Origin: Paenibacillus mangrovi
GTDB lineage: Bacteria > Bacillota > Bacilli > Paenibacillales > Paenibacillaceae
Assembly: GCF_022898935.1 (NCBI RefSeq)
Contig: NZ_JALIRP010000002.1
Coordinates: forward strand, 248,001 to 312,000
Direction of reading: 5' to 3'
DNA: 64,000 bases
The position numbers and the translations under genes were made by a program. The number at the start of each line of letters is the position of its first letter. The first letter of the stretch is position 1. Shown one piece after another: positions 45,433 through 53,475 of this stretch. The notes under the pieces are model-generated. The model searched no databases, had not been told where the DNA came from, and saw only the letters and a list, made by a program, of their open reading frames with translations.

Positions 45433-45990
45433 CTAATTCAGAGCCGTAATCACTTTTTCCGATACCAATGTATAGTCATCATTTTTCGAAGCCTTGATAT
45501 AGAACCCTACTTTATATTTACCAGACGTTTTGAAATCATACGTAAAATCATACGTACGGAACCAGAAATTATCCTTTTGATTGCTGCCCAGGTCCTGAGA
45601 TTGAATATCTTTCACATGACCTGTCGGATCCGTAATTGCGACTTTCACGGAGGATACAGGCTCGGAAAGGCTGTCCACCTGACAGAATACGTTGAATTTC
45701 AACTTGCCCTTATTCACATTGCCAAATACGGTATCGCCTTTAAACAGGAAAATATGTACGTTAGGCTTGATATAATTCACCTTGTTGGCGTCACCGTCCC
45801 AATTCACTAAACCGTCAAATTCTCTGATCGGAACATAAGTTTTACCATCGATTACGTAGCCGCCGTCCTGAACTTCATGACCGTTGATCCAAACTCTGAT
45901 TTTCTGGGAAACCGAATCCGCGAACATGACGGTACCGCCCATCAGAGAGAAAGCAATAACGCATGCCGCAATCTTTTTCCAATTTTTCAC
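45433..45990 (-). CDS. Secreted protein with a stalk (copper amine oxidase N-like) domain
   Basis: The 185-residue protein starts with a signal peptide (about 1-25, MKNWKKIAACVIAFSLMGG) ending near ADS. It is followed by a stalk-type domain with IRVWINGHEV, YVIDGKTYVPIREFDGLVNWDGD and a beta-rich C-terminal half (about 80-185). Such domains occur in Paenibacillus cell-surface proteins; the role is unknown. The start is GTG at 45990, with GGAGG 10 bases upstream. Confidence 0.82.
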   Translation of the reverse strand: MKNWKKIAACVIAFSLMGGTVMFADSVSQKIRVWINGHEVQDGGYVIDGKTYVPIREFDGLVNWDGDANKVNYIKPNVHIFLFKGDTVFGNVNKGKLKFNVFCQVDSLSEPVSSVKVAITDPTGHVKDIQSQDLGSNQKDNFWFRTYDFTYDFKTSGKYKVGFYIKASKNDDYTLVSEKVITALN

Positions 45991-46099
45991 CCTATAATTC
46001 CCTCCATTTCCTTCATGCTGTTGTAAATATATACGAAAAGTAAGTTAGCAAGTTGCGGTCCTTCTCCACATTCGATTATGATTTTTTATTCTTATTGAA

Positions 46100-46142
46100 A
46101 TGTAAAAAGCCCGGCTTCATCCGCACAGGCTCTTTACGTTAA
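46100..46142 (-). terminator. Probable terminator after the 63-aa gene
   Basis: On the minus strand GTAAAGAGCC and GGGCTTTTTAC arms around a larger loop, with a T-run. Confidence 0.55.
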
Positions 46143-46149
46143 ACGTACC

Positions 46150-46341
46150 CTATTTCACTTTGGTCAAAATACAAGGTACTCCCTTGCCTACGGCTCCCGG
46201 TTCCCTCATCCGTGCCGCATAAGCCATCCCACGCGCACATGGCGTTTTACAGACTTCACATACATCTGACGTGACAAGTCTCATCCCTTTGTAGACTTTA
46301 TCACTTTTGGCTTTCGACGGCTTTTTGCCTTTCTTAACCAT
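46150..46341 (-). CDS. Small basic cysteine-motif protein, 63 aa
   Basis: The product starts MVKKGKKPSKAKSDKVYKGM and has VCEVCKTPCARG and a fourth Cys in PCIL, a CxxC/CxxxC arrangement suited to a zinc site. It has no membrane segment. I do not know a function. A GGGG 8 bases before the ATG is the ribosome binding site and lies in a 9-bp inverted repeat, so initiation may be controlled by a hairpin. Confidence 0.68.
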   Translation of the reverse strand: MVKKGKKPSKAKSDKVYKGMRLVTSDVCEVCKTPCARGMAYAARMREPGAVGKGVPCILTKVK

Positions 46342-46346
46342 ACATC

Positions 46347-46389
46347 AAACCCCATTTCATAAAAGCCTATGCTGCATTGTATGGGGTTT
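46347..46389 (-). promoter_or_regulatory. Inverted repeat that covers the Shine-Dalgarno site of the 63-aa gene
   Basis: AAACCCCAT (46347-46355) and ATGGGGTTT (46381-46389) are perfect 9-base arms. On the minus strand the 3' arm contains the GGGG used to initiate at 46341. Confidence 0.45.
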
Positions 46390-46449
46390 TATGACAATGT
46401 GGAACCGTGGTATATAATGATTATGACAATACATCAGGAGGTGCTTCTG

Positions 46450-47187
46450 TTGAATTTGAAGCTACAGATGATCGGAACCGGCAGTGCCTTTGCCAGGAAG
46501 TATTTTAATAACAACGCCCTGCTGCAGGACGGGGATTTCACGCTGCTGATTGACTGCGGAGTAACGGCTCCGCTTGCTCTTCACCAGCTGGATAAATCCT
46601 TTGCGGATGTGGACGCGGTGCTCATTACCCATATTCACGCGGATCACGTCGGGGGACTCGAAGAGCTGGCTTTTAAGATGAAGTTCACCTTCCACCGTAA
46701 AATCAAGCTCTACATTGCCGAGTCCTTGACTGCCATCCTCTGGGAGCATTCCCTTAAGGGCGGTTTGTATCAGGCTGGCGAGATTACCTCGCTGGAGGAT
46801 CTGTTTGAGGTATGTCCGCTTACTCCACATCAGCCTTATTCCATATCCGAGCATATCCAGGTCGAGCTGATCCCAACCGAGCATATCCCGGGCAAAAATA
46901 GCTACTCCTTGTATTTCAATGATCGATTTTTTTACAGCTCCGACATGATTTTCAATCCTGACCTACTGCAATATCTTGTGAAAGAACGGAGCTGCGGCAA
47001 GATTTTTCATGACTGCCAGCTTGAAGGACGAGGCGAGGTTCATACCACGCTGGAGGAGCTGATGACACTACCGGAGGATATCCGCAAGATTACATACTTA
47101 ATGCATTATGGAGATAACAAAAACGAATTTCTGGGAAAGATCGGTGAAATGGATTTTATCGAGCAGGGTCACATTTACTTGCTTTAG
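46450..47187 (+). CDS. MBL-fold metallo-hydrolase
   Basis: The 245-residue protein starts [20 protein letters not shown] and has the HxHxDH metal motif ([10 protein letters not shown]), [24 protein letters not shown] and a late LMHYGDNK histidine. It resembles ribonuclease Z-like and beta-lactamase-fold hydrolases; the substrate is unknown. The start is TTG at 46450 with AGGAGG exactly 8 bases upstream. The frame is open from 46369 but starts there lack a site. Confidence 0.87.
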   Translation: MNLKLQMIGTGSAFARKYFNNNALLQDGDFTLLIDCGVTAPLALHQLDKSFADVDAVLITHIHADHVGGLEELAFKMKFTFHRKIKLYIAESLTAILWEHSLKGGLYQAGEITSLEDLFEVCPLTPHQPYSISEHIQVELIPTEHIPGKNSYSLYFNDRFFYSSDMIFNPDLLQYLVKERSCGKIFHDCQLEGRGEVHTTLEELMTLPEDIRKITYLMHYGDNKNEFLGKIGEMDFIEQGHIYLL

Positions 47188-47204
47188 GCAGTGAAAATTA
47201 AAAA

Positions 47205-47242
47205 GCCGGAGAGCAGGCATTACTGCCTGCTCTCCGACTGAA
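47205..47242 (-). terminator. Terminator after the DUF3892 gene
   Basis: GGAGAGCAGGCA-N4-TGCCTGCTCTCC stem followed on the minus strand by GGCTTTTTAATTTT. Confidence 0.88.
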
Positions 47243-47255
47243 GCTTTAGATCATT

Positions 47256-47495
47256 CTATTCAAAACGGGGCAGTTGATCCAAATTGTTGGAAGGATCTCC
47301 ATCCGCATCACCGCGAATGTACATGCCACCATCTCTTCCTTTGAACACATTGACACCGGCAATCGCGCCGGCTTTCACTTCCTGCATCGCTTCATCATAA
47401 CTGAGTACGCGGCCCGAAGAAGTTTTGAAGGCGGTCAAGTCCCCGTCACCGTTTTTTTGCACAGCGATAAATTGCTCACGGCCTGCAGTTCCCAT
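47256..47495 (-). CDS. DUF3892 family protein
   Basis: The 79-residue protein matches DUF3892: FIAVQKNGDGDLTAFKTSSG, EVKAGAIAGVNVFKGRDG and MYIRGDADGDPSNNLDQLP. Such small proteins are common in Bacillales and have unknown roles. AAAGGAG is 9 bases before the ATG at 47495 and 3 before an ATG two codons earlier, so the inner start is preferred. The segment GDADGDPSNNLD is Asp/Asn-rich and could bind a metal, which is speculation. Confidence 0.8.
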   Translation of the reverse strand: MGTAGREQFIAVQKNGDGDLTAFKTSSGRVLSYDEAMQEVKAGAIAGVNVFKGRDGGMYIRGDADGDPSNNLDQLPRFE

Positions 47496-47577
47496 TGTCA
47501 TCCGCTCCTTTGTCAGGTGAGATGCCCATTCACTGGGCTTTGATTAGCATCCCCTGACAGGAATAAGTTTATGCGGC

Positions 47578-48024
47578 TTACAAGGTTTTTTTCATTCGAA
47601 CATGCGGAATTCCGGCGTCATCAAACGGCTCCTTAGAGATGGTTTCGTAACCCTGCTTGGCATAAAACGGCTCTGCCTGGCACTGCGCATCCAGAATGGA
47701 ATACGCCAAACCGAGTTCTCTTGCACGTTTTTCCATCGCTAGGAGGAGAATACGTCCGTACCCACTTTTACGGTAATCCTGAAGCACGGCAATCCGCTGC
47801 ATTTTGGCGGTGTCGTTGCTGTAATAAATCAAACGCCCCGTAGCGACATATTCGCCATTTTCATCCTGTACCAGAATATGATGTGCGTCCTCACTAATGA
47901 CATCGTACTCATCTATTTCTAGGTCAACAGGAACCTTCTGCTCCTCAACAAATACCTTTTTGCGTATATCCAGTCCATAATGCAGCTGATCTTTCGTCGT
48001 TACATTGATGATTTCGGCAGCCAT
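47578..48024 (-). CDS. GNAT-family N-acetyltransferase (ElaA/YjcF-like)
   Basis: The 148-residue protein has IRKKVFVEEQKVPVDLEIDEYD near the N-terminus, YVATGRLIYYSND, the acetyl-CoA loop RIAVLQDYRKSGYGRILL and DAQCQAEPFYAKQGYET. This layout is that of YjcF-type GNATs. The acceptor is unknown. The ATG at 48024 has AGAGGA 9 bases upstream, in preference to the ATG at 48048. It is followed by no further gene on its strand until the DUF3892 gene. Confidence 0.85.
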   Translation of the reverse strand: MAAEIINVTTKDQLHYGLDIRKKVFVEEQKVPVDLEIDEYDVISEDAHHILVQDENGEYVATGRLIYYSNDTAKMQRIAVLQDYRKSGYGRILLLAMEKRARELGLAYSILDAQCQAEPFYAKQGYETISKEPFDDAGIPHVRMKKTL

Positions 48025-48158
48025 GATCGAAGTCCTCTCTTTCGTCACTCAATATCAAATTACTGTTTTCCTAAGTAAACATACGGTTGAATTATTATAC
48101 AAAAAAAAGATTTTCATGTATAGTTTAGGCAAAGTAATCTAAGTCTGAGAGGAGTCCA

Positions 48159-48278
48159 TTGTACAAAATGGGTATGGGAGCCACCATTATCATATGTGCG
48201 GTCATCGCTGCAGCTTTAATTTATTCTTTTGTTTATGTAACGAAAAAGGGATATTCCCGTAAGTGGGATGAAGAATAA
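48159..48278 (+). CDS. Small single-span membrane protein, 39 aa
   Basis: GAGAGGAG is followed 4 bases later by TTG TAC AAA ATG and a 39-codon frame. The protein has a short N-terminal segment, one membrane helix (about 8-27, GATIIICAVIAAALIYSFVY) and a basic/acidic tail KKGYSRKWDEE. The topology is probably N-out, C-in by the positive-inside rule. A terminator begins 7 bp after the stop. Comparable small proteins assist oxidases or transporters, but no partner is seen here. It could alternatively start at ATG 48168. Confidence 0.7.
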   Translation: MYKMGMGATIIICAVIAAALIYSFVYVTKKGYSRKWDEE

Positions 48279-48284
48279 AAAAAC

Positions 48285-48318
48285 AAAAAGAGTCAGCGAA
48301 AAGCTGGCTCTTTTACTT
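48285..48318. terminator. Bidirectional terminator between two small genes
   Basis: AAAAGAGTCAGC-GAAA-AGCTGGCTCTTTT-type stem with A and T runs on both sides. It serves the 39-aa gene (+) and the lipoprotein gene (-). Confidence 0.85.
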
Positions 48319-48341
48319 TTTGTAAAATGATCATCATATCA

Positions 48342-48515
48342 TTATGGGGGTGAGATTTGTCCCTTAGAATAAGCATCTCCCGGGACCGACTGGCTGTATA
48401 CATCCTTCATGACCGGGGAACTGAGGTCTTTATCTGCATCGGACTGATTCGAACAGCCTGCAAGCATTACCATCAGACAGCATCCCAAGACTAGAAACCA
48501 CATTTTTCGGGGCAT
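48342..48515 (-). CDS. Very small lipoprotein, 57 aa
   Basis: The minus strand encodes MPRKMWFLVLGCCLMVMLAG then C21, a clear signal peptide with a lipobox MLAGC. The mature part is only 37 residues, rich in Ser, Asp and Pro (SNQSDADKDLSSPVMKDVYS and on), with no motif I recognise. AAAGGAG lies 9 bases before the ATG. It is convergent with the 39-aa gene and shares its terminator. Confidence 0.72.
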   Translation of the reverse strand: MPRKMWFLVLGCCLMVMLAGCSNQSDADKDLSSPVMKDVYSQSVPGDAYSKGQISPP

Positions 48516-48714
48516 TCCATGCCACTCCTTTAAATCGGTATACCAGCCATTTTAAACGCTTTTACATGATTCTATTACTTTGGTGCCTCAAAAATCCCCT
48601 TATGACGATCTTCTGGGGCTCATTCTGATATGTATTTGTTTAAAAAAACAAAATAATAATTGACACCCATTCTGCTCGCTGATAAAATATTAAGTATACT
48701 TCATTATCCATTAT

Positions 48715-48787
48715 GATCTGCTAGCTCAGCTGGGAGAGCACCATCTTGACAGGGTGGGGGTCAGTGGTTCGAGCCCACTGCAGATCA
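48715..48787 (+). tRNA. tRNA-Val (GAC)
   Basis: A complete cloverleaf: acceptor GATCTGC/GCAGATC, D-arm GCTC/GAGC, anticodon arm CCATC/GGTGG with loop TTGACAG (anticodon GAC) and T-arm AGTGG/CCACT with TTCGAGC. The discriminator is A and CCA is not encoded. Confidence 0.95.
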
Positions 48788-48795
48788 TCACACCG

Positions 48796-48830
48796 AAACT
48801 TCTACAGCTTGCTGTGGGGGTTCTTTTGTT
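48796..48830 (+). terminator. Terminator after tRNA-Val
   Basis: AACTTCTACAGC-TT-GCTGTGGGGGTT, a wobble-rich 12-bp stem, followed by TTCTTTTGTT. Confidence 0.75.
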
Positions 48831-49142
48831 ATATATCGAAATCCTTGATTGCGATTAACCTCTACATTTCTACTAACAATCATCATCGCTGTGCAAGCAG
48901 TAAGCAGTTCAACCTCCTTGTCCGCCCTAACCATTTTACATGCCCGCAATACTTACCTAATATTTCCTTCGATCCCAGTATAACACAAGCATTTCCTCTT
49001 AAAATAGTATGTAAATTCCATGTTAATTTTTGGGTCTATTTTCTCATGATTGTAACAAATAAGTACTTTATATCTAGCTTCTTTTCCCGTATGATAGGAA
49101 TAGAAAATGATTCCAAAGTCTTTATAACAGGAGAATAGTCAC
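48831..49142 (+). other. Intergenic stretch with a promoter
   Basis: TTTATA (49067-49072), 17 bp, TATGAT (49090-49095) is a plausible promoter for the gene at 49143. No coding sequence is recognisable in the remainder. A 130-codon frame here starts within the tRNA and is not credible. Confidence 0.5.
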
Positions 49143-49337
49143 ATGGAAAAAGAAATTGAACTTGCCATTAAACGTGGACATCAGGTTTTCGTGAAAAGCG
49201 TGGATGGCAGCACTCTCACAGGCTTCCCGGAACAATCCAGTAATCCTGAAAAGCTAAAAATGCGAACCGCTCTCGGCTCCTTCTGGATTCCCATGGAGGA
49301 AGTCAGCTATGTATCGCGCCTAATTACATTCAAATAA
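49143..49337 (+). CDS. Small protein of unknown function, 64 aa
   Basis: The soluble product starts MEKEIELAIKRGHQVFVKSV, continues GSTLTGFPEQSSNPEKLKMR and ends LGSFWIPMEEVSYVSRLITF, with a pattern of short beta strands. It recalls small SH3- or WYL-like strands but matches no family that I recognise. AGGAG lies 8-9 bases before the ATG, with a promoter about 48 bp upstream and a terminator after. Confidence 0.72.
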   Translation: MEKEIELAIKRGHQVFVKSVDGSTLTGFPEQSSNPEKLKMRTALGSFWIPMEEVSYVSRLITFK

Positions 49338-49339
49338 CT

Positions 49340-49369
49340 GAAACTGCTGCATGCTGCAGCGGTTTTTTT
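49340..49369 (+). terminator. Terminator after the 64-aa gene
   Basis: AACTGCTGCA-TGC-TGCAGCGGTT stem (one wobble) followed by seven T. Confidence 0.88.
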
Positions 49370-49465
49370 CTTGCCTCCCGCGGTCTGCCGGATGCTGATT
49401 CCGTATAGGAAGAAAGACTTTGGTTCAACCTATGTGGAACCGATGCAGAAAGGAAATGGATTGCG

Positions 49466-49621
49466 ATGGAAAAGCAAAATGACCATGAAGAAAATAGATT
49501 CCCTGGAGTGGATCCGATTCCTGTTCCAGGTACGGAAAATCCCTCTTCCACCAGCATGATTGAGGATATTTTGGAGGAAGGCTCTGAGGAAGCACGTAAA
49601 CGCAAGGAAAACAGTGACTAA
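49466..49621 (+). CDS. Small acidic protein, 51 aa
   Basis: AAAGGAAATGG precedes an ATG opening a 51-codon frame: MEKQNDHEENRFPGVDPIPV and then MIEDILEEGSEEARKRKENS. It is hydrophilic, with an acidic Pro-containing N-terminal half and an amphipathic helix at the C-terminus. No family is recognised. A terminator 8 bp after the stop supports it as a real small gene. The Shine-Dalgarno match is moderate. Confidence 0.6.
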   Translation: MEKQNDHEENRFPGVDPIPVPGTENPSSTSMIEDILEEGSEEARKRKENSD

Positions 49622-49628
49622 ATACAAA

Positions 49629-49663
49629 TAAACCGGTTGCCTAATGCAGGCCCGGTTTATTTT
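49629..49663. terminator. Terminator, possibly bidirectional
   Basis: AAACCGG...CCGGTTT with inner GCCT/AGGC, T-run on the plus strand. It lies between the 51-aa gene and the glycerophosphodiesterase gene. Confidence 0.8.
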
Positions 49664-49680
49664 CGTTTACAACTGCTGAG

Positions 49681-50415
49681 CTATACTTTCGCTGCCAAAA
49701 GTGCTGCGAGCCGATCCGGATAATCGGTGATGATTCCGTTCACCCCGGCCTGCAGTAACCGCTGCATCTCTTTAACGTCATTGACGGTAAATGGATGATA
49801 CACCATGCCAGAAGTCTTGGCGCCTTGCACAAACTCCGGCAGCACCGCGTAATGATAGGCATGCAAAGCGTCCGCCTTAATCGTTTTAGCGTATTCCCAA
49901 GGTTCGTAGAGGCCTTCCATATACAGTATGCCTGTCCGGATCTCCGGAGCCAGCTTTTTGCAGAGAACTAGGGAGTAATGATTGAAACTGGAAATCACGA
50001 CACGCTCACTCATGTTAAAGGCTCTTACGCGATCGATGACCTTCTGCTCCAGGCCTTCATACAGAATGACACCATTTTTCAGCTCGATGTTCACAATCGT
50101 CTCGGTGTCCTTTACGAGCTCCAGAAGCTCGTCCAGAAGAGGGATCCGCTCATCCTGAAAAGCAGAATCGAATTTGCCGCCCGCATCGAGGTTCTTCAGT
50201 TCCTTCAGGGTATGATCTTTTACCCATCCGGTACCGCTGGTTATTCTCTCAAGCGTTTCATCATGAATCAGCACGAGCTGTCCGTCTTTGGTAAGCTGTA
50301 CATCCGTTTCGATGCCTGTAGCGCCCTGCTCCAGAGCCTTTCGAAAAGCAGCCATCGTATTCTCCGGACAAATTTTGGATGAGCCCCGGTGTGCAAAATT
50401 AATGATATTTCCCAA
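49681..50415 (-). CDS. Glycerophosphodiester phosphodiesterase
   Basis: The 244-residue cytosolic TIM-barrel enzyme has AHRGSSKICPENTMAAF with the catalytic His-Arg, GIETDVQLTKDG, LIHDETLERIT and the Glu in VNIELKNG. It cleaves glycerophosphodiesters to glycerol-3-phosphate and an alcohol. There is no signal peptide, so the intracellular UgpQ group is more likely than secreted GlpQ. The start is TTG at 50415, 9 bases after GGGAGG; TTG at 50424 would overlap that site. Confidence 0.9.
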   Translation of the reverse strand: MGNIINFAHRGSSKICPENTMAAFRKALEQGATGIETDVQLTKDGQLVLIHDETLERITSGTGWVKDHTLKELKNLDAGGKFDSAFQDERIPLLDELLELVKDTETIVNIELKNGVILYEGLEQKVIDRVRAFNMSERVVISSFNHYSLVLCKKLAPEIRTGILYMEGLYEPWEYAKTIKADALHAYHYAVLPEFVQGAKTSGMVYHPFTVNDVKEMQRLLQAGVNGIITDYPDRLAALLAAKV

Positions 50416-50592
50416 TCTTTCCAACCTCCCTTATGTACCTTCTCAAAAGCTATTATATTTCCTAATTGTCAAAGCCATGTTAACAGCAAAATTAACAAAT
50501 CTCTAAGCTAAAATTCATCTCCAGTTAACAACCCTATTTTATCATGAATATAACCAAAGATAATAAAAATAGATTCCAAGGAGTGGAGAAAT

Positions 50593-50754
50593 ATGATCGT
50601 TTTTGATGTGATTGTACACGGAGAAGTTAAGGAAACCATACACCCGATAAGCCAGCGCCTGCATGCAATGCTTGCACAAGTCACTGAAGAAGCGCGGCGG
50701 CTCAGCAAAGTCTATGGCACACCCGTTCAGGTCAATCGCCGAATTATCTACTAA
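50593..50754 (+). CDS. Small protein of unknown function, 53 aa
   Basis: AAGGAG lies 9 bases before an ATG that opens MIVFDVIVHGEVKETIHPIS and ends VYGTPVQVNRRIIY. A short strand, then a helix (about 18-42) and a final strand suggest a compact fold. There is no membrane segment or cysteine. I do not recognise it. Its ribosome binding site and coding-like composition support it. Confidence 0.65.
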   Translation: MIVFDVIVHGEVKETIHPISQRLHAMLAQVTEEARRLSKVYGTPVQVNRRIIY

Positions 50755-51173
50755 ACACGGGTAATCATATTTTTAAATTTCACCAAACAGCCCCTTGTAT
50801 TACCAAAGCCGGACTCCATTTTTTCAGCCATGTATCATGACTGATAATGACGGCTCTTTTTGTTTTCCCCAGAATCGTATTTCCTCATAATTTGTGTTAT
50901 TCTTATGCAATAGGTATAGGTTAAATACTCCACCATATCCGTATCCAACGCTACCAACCACTTCACTCATAGATATTCCCCTCCTTCGCCTTGTACTCAT
51001 TCATATCGTTTGCCGAATGATTGGACAGAAGGATCATTACCTGAGTTCCAGGGCTAAATACGCCTTGATCTTACGGATGTCATGATGATCAGAAGACCGT
51101 TATAAGGGCTAATGGGGTATATATATAAAAAATATAGATTAAAATGTACATATTAAAGCTAGGGGGATTCCAA
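50755..51173 (+). other. Intergenic region with a possible terminator
   Basis: AGCCG (50809) and CGGCT (50853) can pair around an inner stem, followed by CTTTTTG, a possible terminator for the 53-aa gene. The rest is AT-rich leader for the permease at 51174, and a 63-codon frame at 50894 shows no ribosome binding site. Confidence 0.4.
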
Positions 51174-52247
51174 TTGCTGCAGAGCAAATATTTTCGTACA
51201 TGCCTGGGGATTATTTTCGCATTGTTGATTATTTACCTAGGCACTAAAGTTAGTTTTATTTTTAAGCCGATCGTTTTACTGGTTAATATCATGATCATTC
51301 CGGTAATGCTGGCGGGATTTATGTATTACCTCCTGCGGCCGCTCGTCAATTTCCTGGCAAAACACCGTTGGCCTCGGCCCATCTCCATTCTATTGATTTA
51401 TCTGGTATTTGCAGGACTTATTGTCCTGTTCTCCATTTCTATATGGCCTACACTTCGTGAGCAGCTGATCAATTTTGCCAATAACGCTCCTCATTTTGTG
51501 CAAGACCTGCAGAGACAGTTCGAGAAGTTACAGCAAAACAGCCAACTCTCAAAAATATTACCAAGCGAATCGGAACTGACTTCGAAGATTATCCAGTATC
51601 TCAATAAATTAATTGCATCCGTGACCAATTCCATATCCAATGCGATTGCGGTCATCTCCAATGTCTTGGTCATTTTTGCGACTGTGCCGATCGTGCTGTA
51701 TTACATGCTGAAGGAAAGCAGCAAGCTGATACCGTCCCTGCTACACTTTCTGCCGCGCAAATACCGCAAAGAGGGCCAAGAGGCACTGCTGGAAATCGAT
51801 TCGGCTATCAGTAACTTCATTGTCGGCCGCGTCGTACTAAATATCATTCTAGGCGTGCTAATGTATATCGGTTTTCTAATTATTGGCTTACCGTATTCCA
51901 TGCTGCTGGCGTTTATTTCTATTTTCCTTAATTTTATCCCTTATGTAGGCGCCTTTCTTGCTGGCATACCGATCGTCATCGTCGGCTTTATCGATTCGCC
52001 TTCTACAGCCCTCTGGTCGCTTGTGGTCATCTTAGTCGCACAGCAGGTTCAAGATAACCTGCTCGCTCCGTATATTTACGGCAAATCACTGGAGATCCAT
52101 CCGCTGACAACGATCGTACTGCTGCTGATCGGCGGCGGCATCGCCGGTATTATTGGTGTACTTCTCGCCATTCCGGTCTATATGATCGCCAAAATCATTT
52201 TTGTACGGATCTACAAGCTGTTCCTCTCAGAGAAAATGGAGACTTAA
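51174..52247 (+). CDS. AI-2E family (PerM-like) membrane protein
   Basis: The 357-residue protein has about eight membrane segments with the AI-2E layout: PxxxxxxxxFxxYxL-type N-terminal helices, a long soluble loop (about 95-150, QDLQRQFEKLQQNSQLSK) and a C-terminal FIPYVGAFLAGIPIV, VAQQVQDNLLAPYIYGKSLEIHPL region. Members include the TqsA exporter and many proteins of unknown role. The start is TTG at 51174 with AGGGGGA 7 bases upstream; ATG at 51144 has no site. A bidirectional terminator separates it from ung. Confidence 0.85.
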   Translation: MLQSKYFRTCLGIIFALLIIYLGTKVSFIFKPIVLLVNIMIIPVMLAGFMYYLLRPLVNFLAKHRWPRPISILLIYLVFAGLIVLFSISIWPTLREQLINFANNAPHFVQDLQRQFEKLQQNSQLSKILPSESELTSKIIQYLNKLIASVTNSISNAIAVISNVLVIFATVPIVLYYMLKESSKLIPSLLHFLPRKYRKEGQEALLEIDSAISNFIVGRVVLNIILGVLMYIGFLIIGLPYSMLLAFISIFLNFIPYVGAFLAGIPIVIVGFIDSPSTALWSLVVILVAQQVQDNLLAPYIYGKSLEIHPLTTIVLLLIGGGIAGIIGVLLAIPVYMIAKIIFVRIYKLFLSEKMET

Positions 52248-52254
52248 AGGAATG

Positions 52255-52285
52255 AAAAAGCGGGCCACTCGGCCCGCTTTTTTTT
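52255..52285. terminator. Bidirectional terminator between AI-2E and ung
   Basis: AAAGCGGGCC-ACTC-GGCCCGCTTT stem, A-run left and eight T right. Confidence 0.93.
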
Positions 52286-52292
52286 GTTTATG

Positions 52293-52961
52293 CTATAGGT
52301 TAGGTATTGTCCAGTCAATTGGTTCCATATTATGCGACTCGAGAAACGCATTGGTTCTGGAAAAAGGCCGACTGCCAAAAAATCCGCGATGCACCGACAG
52401 CGGGCTTGGATGCACTGACTCAAGTACCAGATGCTTCTTGCGGTCAATGAATGCACCTTTCTTCTGCGCATGGCTTCCCCACAAAATAAAGAGCATCGGC
52501 TTGTCCCGCTCGTTTAGCTTTTCGATTACCGCATCGGTAAATCGCTCCCATCCGAGTCCCTTATGAGAATTGGCTTGTCCCTCGCGGACAGTCAGAACCG
52601 TGTTCAGCAGCAGAACCCCCTGCTTCGCCCAGTGAACCAGGTATCCGTTGTTCGGAATAGGCACTCCAAGATCACTGTGCAGCTCTTTATAGATATTACT
52701 TAGGGAAGGAGGTATTCTGACGCCCGGCAGCACGGAAAAGCTCAATCCATGCGCCTGTCCCGGTCCATGATAAGGATCCTGTCCTAAAATGACGACTTTC
52801 GTATGTTCATAGGAAGTCAGCTTCAGCGCTTGAAACAAATTGTCTTTCGCGGGGTAAACCGTATGCAGTTTATATTCCTTGGCAAGCGCATAACGCAAAT
52901 CATTGAAATACGGCTTCTCCACTTCCTCCTTCAGCTGCTCATCCCAATCATTTTCAAACAT
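52293..52961 (-). CDS. ung: Uracil-DNA glycosylase
   Basis: The 222-residue family 1 enzyme removes uracil from DNA. The water-activating Asp is in [13 protein letters not shown], followed by [18 protein letters not shown], the Asn in WGSHAQKK and the [13 protein letters not shown] loop. The inner ATG at 52961 (GGAG 10 bases upstream) is preferred to the ATG three codons earlier, which touches the site. It lies after the tRNA cluster on the same strand but is separated from it by a terminator. Confidence 0.95.
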   Translation of the reverse strand: MFENDWDEQLKEEVEKPYFNDLRYALAKEYKLHTVYPAKDNLFQALKLTSYEHTKVVILGQDPYHGPGQAHGLSFSVLPGVRIPPSLSNIYKELHSDLGVPIPNNGYLVHWAKQGVLLLNTVLTVREGQANSHKGLGWERFTDAVIEKLNERDKPMLFILWGSHAQKKGAFIDRKKHLVLESVHPSPLSVHRGFFGSRPFSRTNAFLESHNMEPIDWTIPNL

Positions 52962-52995
52962 TTCTACCATTCTCCTCTCCGGTGTGAAATCTTCG

Positions 52996-53032
52996 AAAAA
53001 AAGTCCGGTGCAACCCTATGCACCGGACTTTC
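52996..53032 (-). terminator. Terminator after the tRNA cluster
   Basis: AAGTCCGGTGCA-N6-TGCACCGGACTT stem followed on the minus strand by seven T. Confidence 0.93.
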
Positions 53033-53051
53033 TCAAAATATGTGCTTGATA

Positions 53052-53137
53052 TGCCGAGGACCGGGATCGAACCGGTACGGTAGTCACCTACCGCAGGATT
53101 TTAAGTCCTGTGCGTCTGCCAATTCCGCCACCCCGGC
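53052..53137 (-). tRNA. tRNA-Leu (TAA), copy 2
   Basis: An 86-nt class II tRNA, beginning GCCGGGGTGG, with anticodon loop CTTAAAA (TAA), a long variable arm GGTAGGTGACTACC and T-arm GGTTCGATCCC. CCA is not encoded. It is identical to the copy at 53369. Confidence 0.95.
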
Positions 53138-53277
53138 ACGCAAAGTATTTATTCATAAGCTGTTTCAGCAGACAAAATTTAATTTATCACGTTTATAGAA
53201 AGCTTGCAACTAAAAAATGAATAAAAACATTTATCGGCGTACTTTCATAGGAGATAGACCGCGTTTGTATTAGAACA

Positions 53278-53333
53278 CAAAAAACTCCTTTCGATCACTG
53301 ATGGAAATCATCAGAATCAAAAGGAGGCTTTTC
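53278..53333 (-). terminator. Terminator between the two tRNA-Leu copies
   Basis: CTCCTTT...AAAGGAG with inner GAT/ATC and CTGATG/CATCAG stems, T-run on the minus strand. Confidence 0.82.
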
Positions 53334-53368
53334 GAATACAGCCATATTTCAATGCACTTTCTTGTAAA

Positions 53369-53454
53369 TGCCGAGGACCGGGATCGAACCGGTACGGTAG
53401 TCACCTACCGCAGGATTTTAAGTCCTGTGCGTCTGCCAATTCCGCCACCCCGGC
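53369..53454 (-). tRNA. tRNA-Leu (TAA), copy 1
   Basis: An 86-nt sequence base-for-base identical to the copy at 53052-53137. CCA is not encoded. It follows the CAT-anticodon tRNA in the promoter-proximal part of the operon. Confidence 0.95.
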
Positions 53455-53475
53455 AAATGCGCTTGATACCTAATA

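Noticed and set aside
48746..49138. A 130-codon frame beginning inside tRNA-Val
   Set aside because: It starts in the tRNA, crosses the tRNA terminator and has no Shine-Dalgarno site.
50894..51085. A 63-codon frame upstream of the AI-2E gene
   Set aside because: No ribosome binding site and a low-complexity Pro/Tyr/Leu composition.
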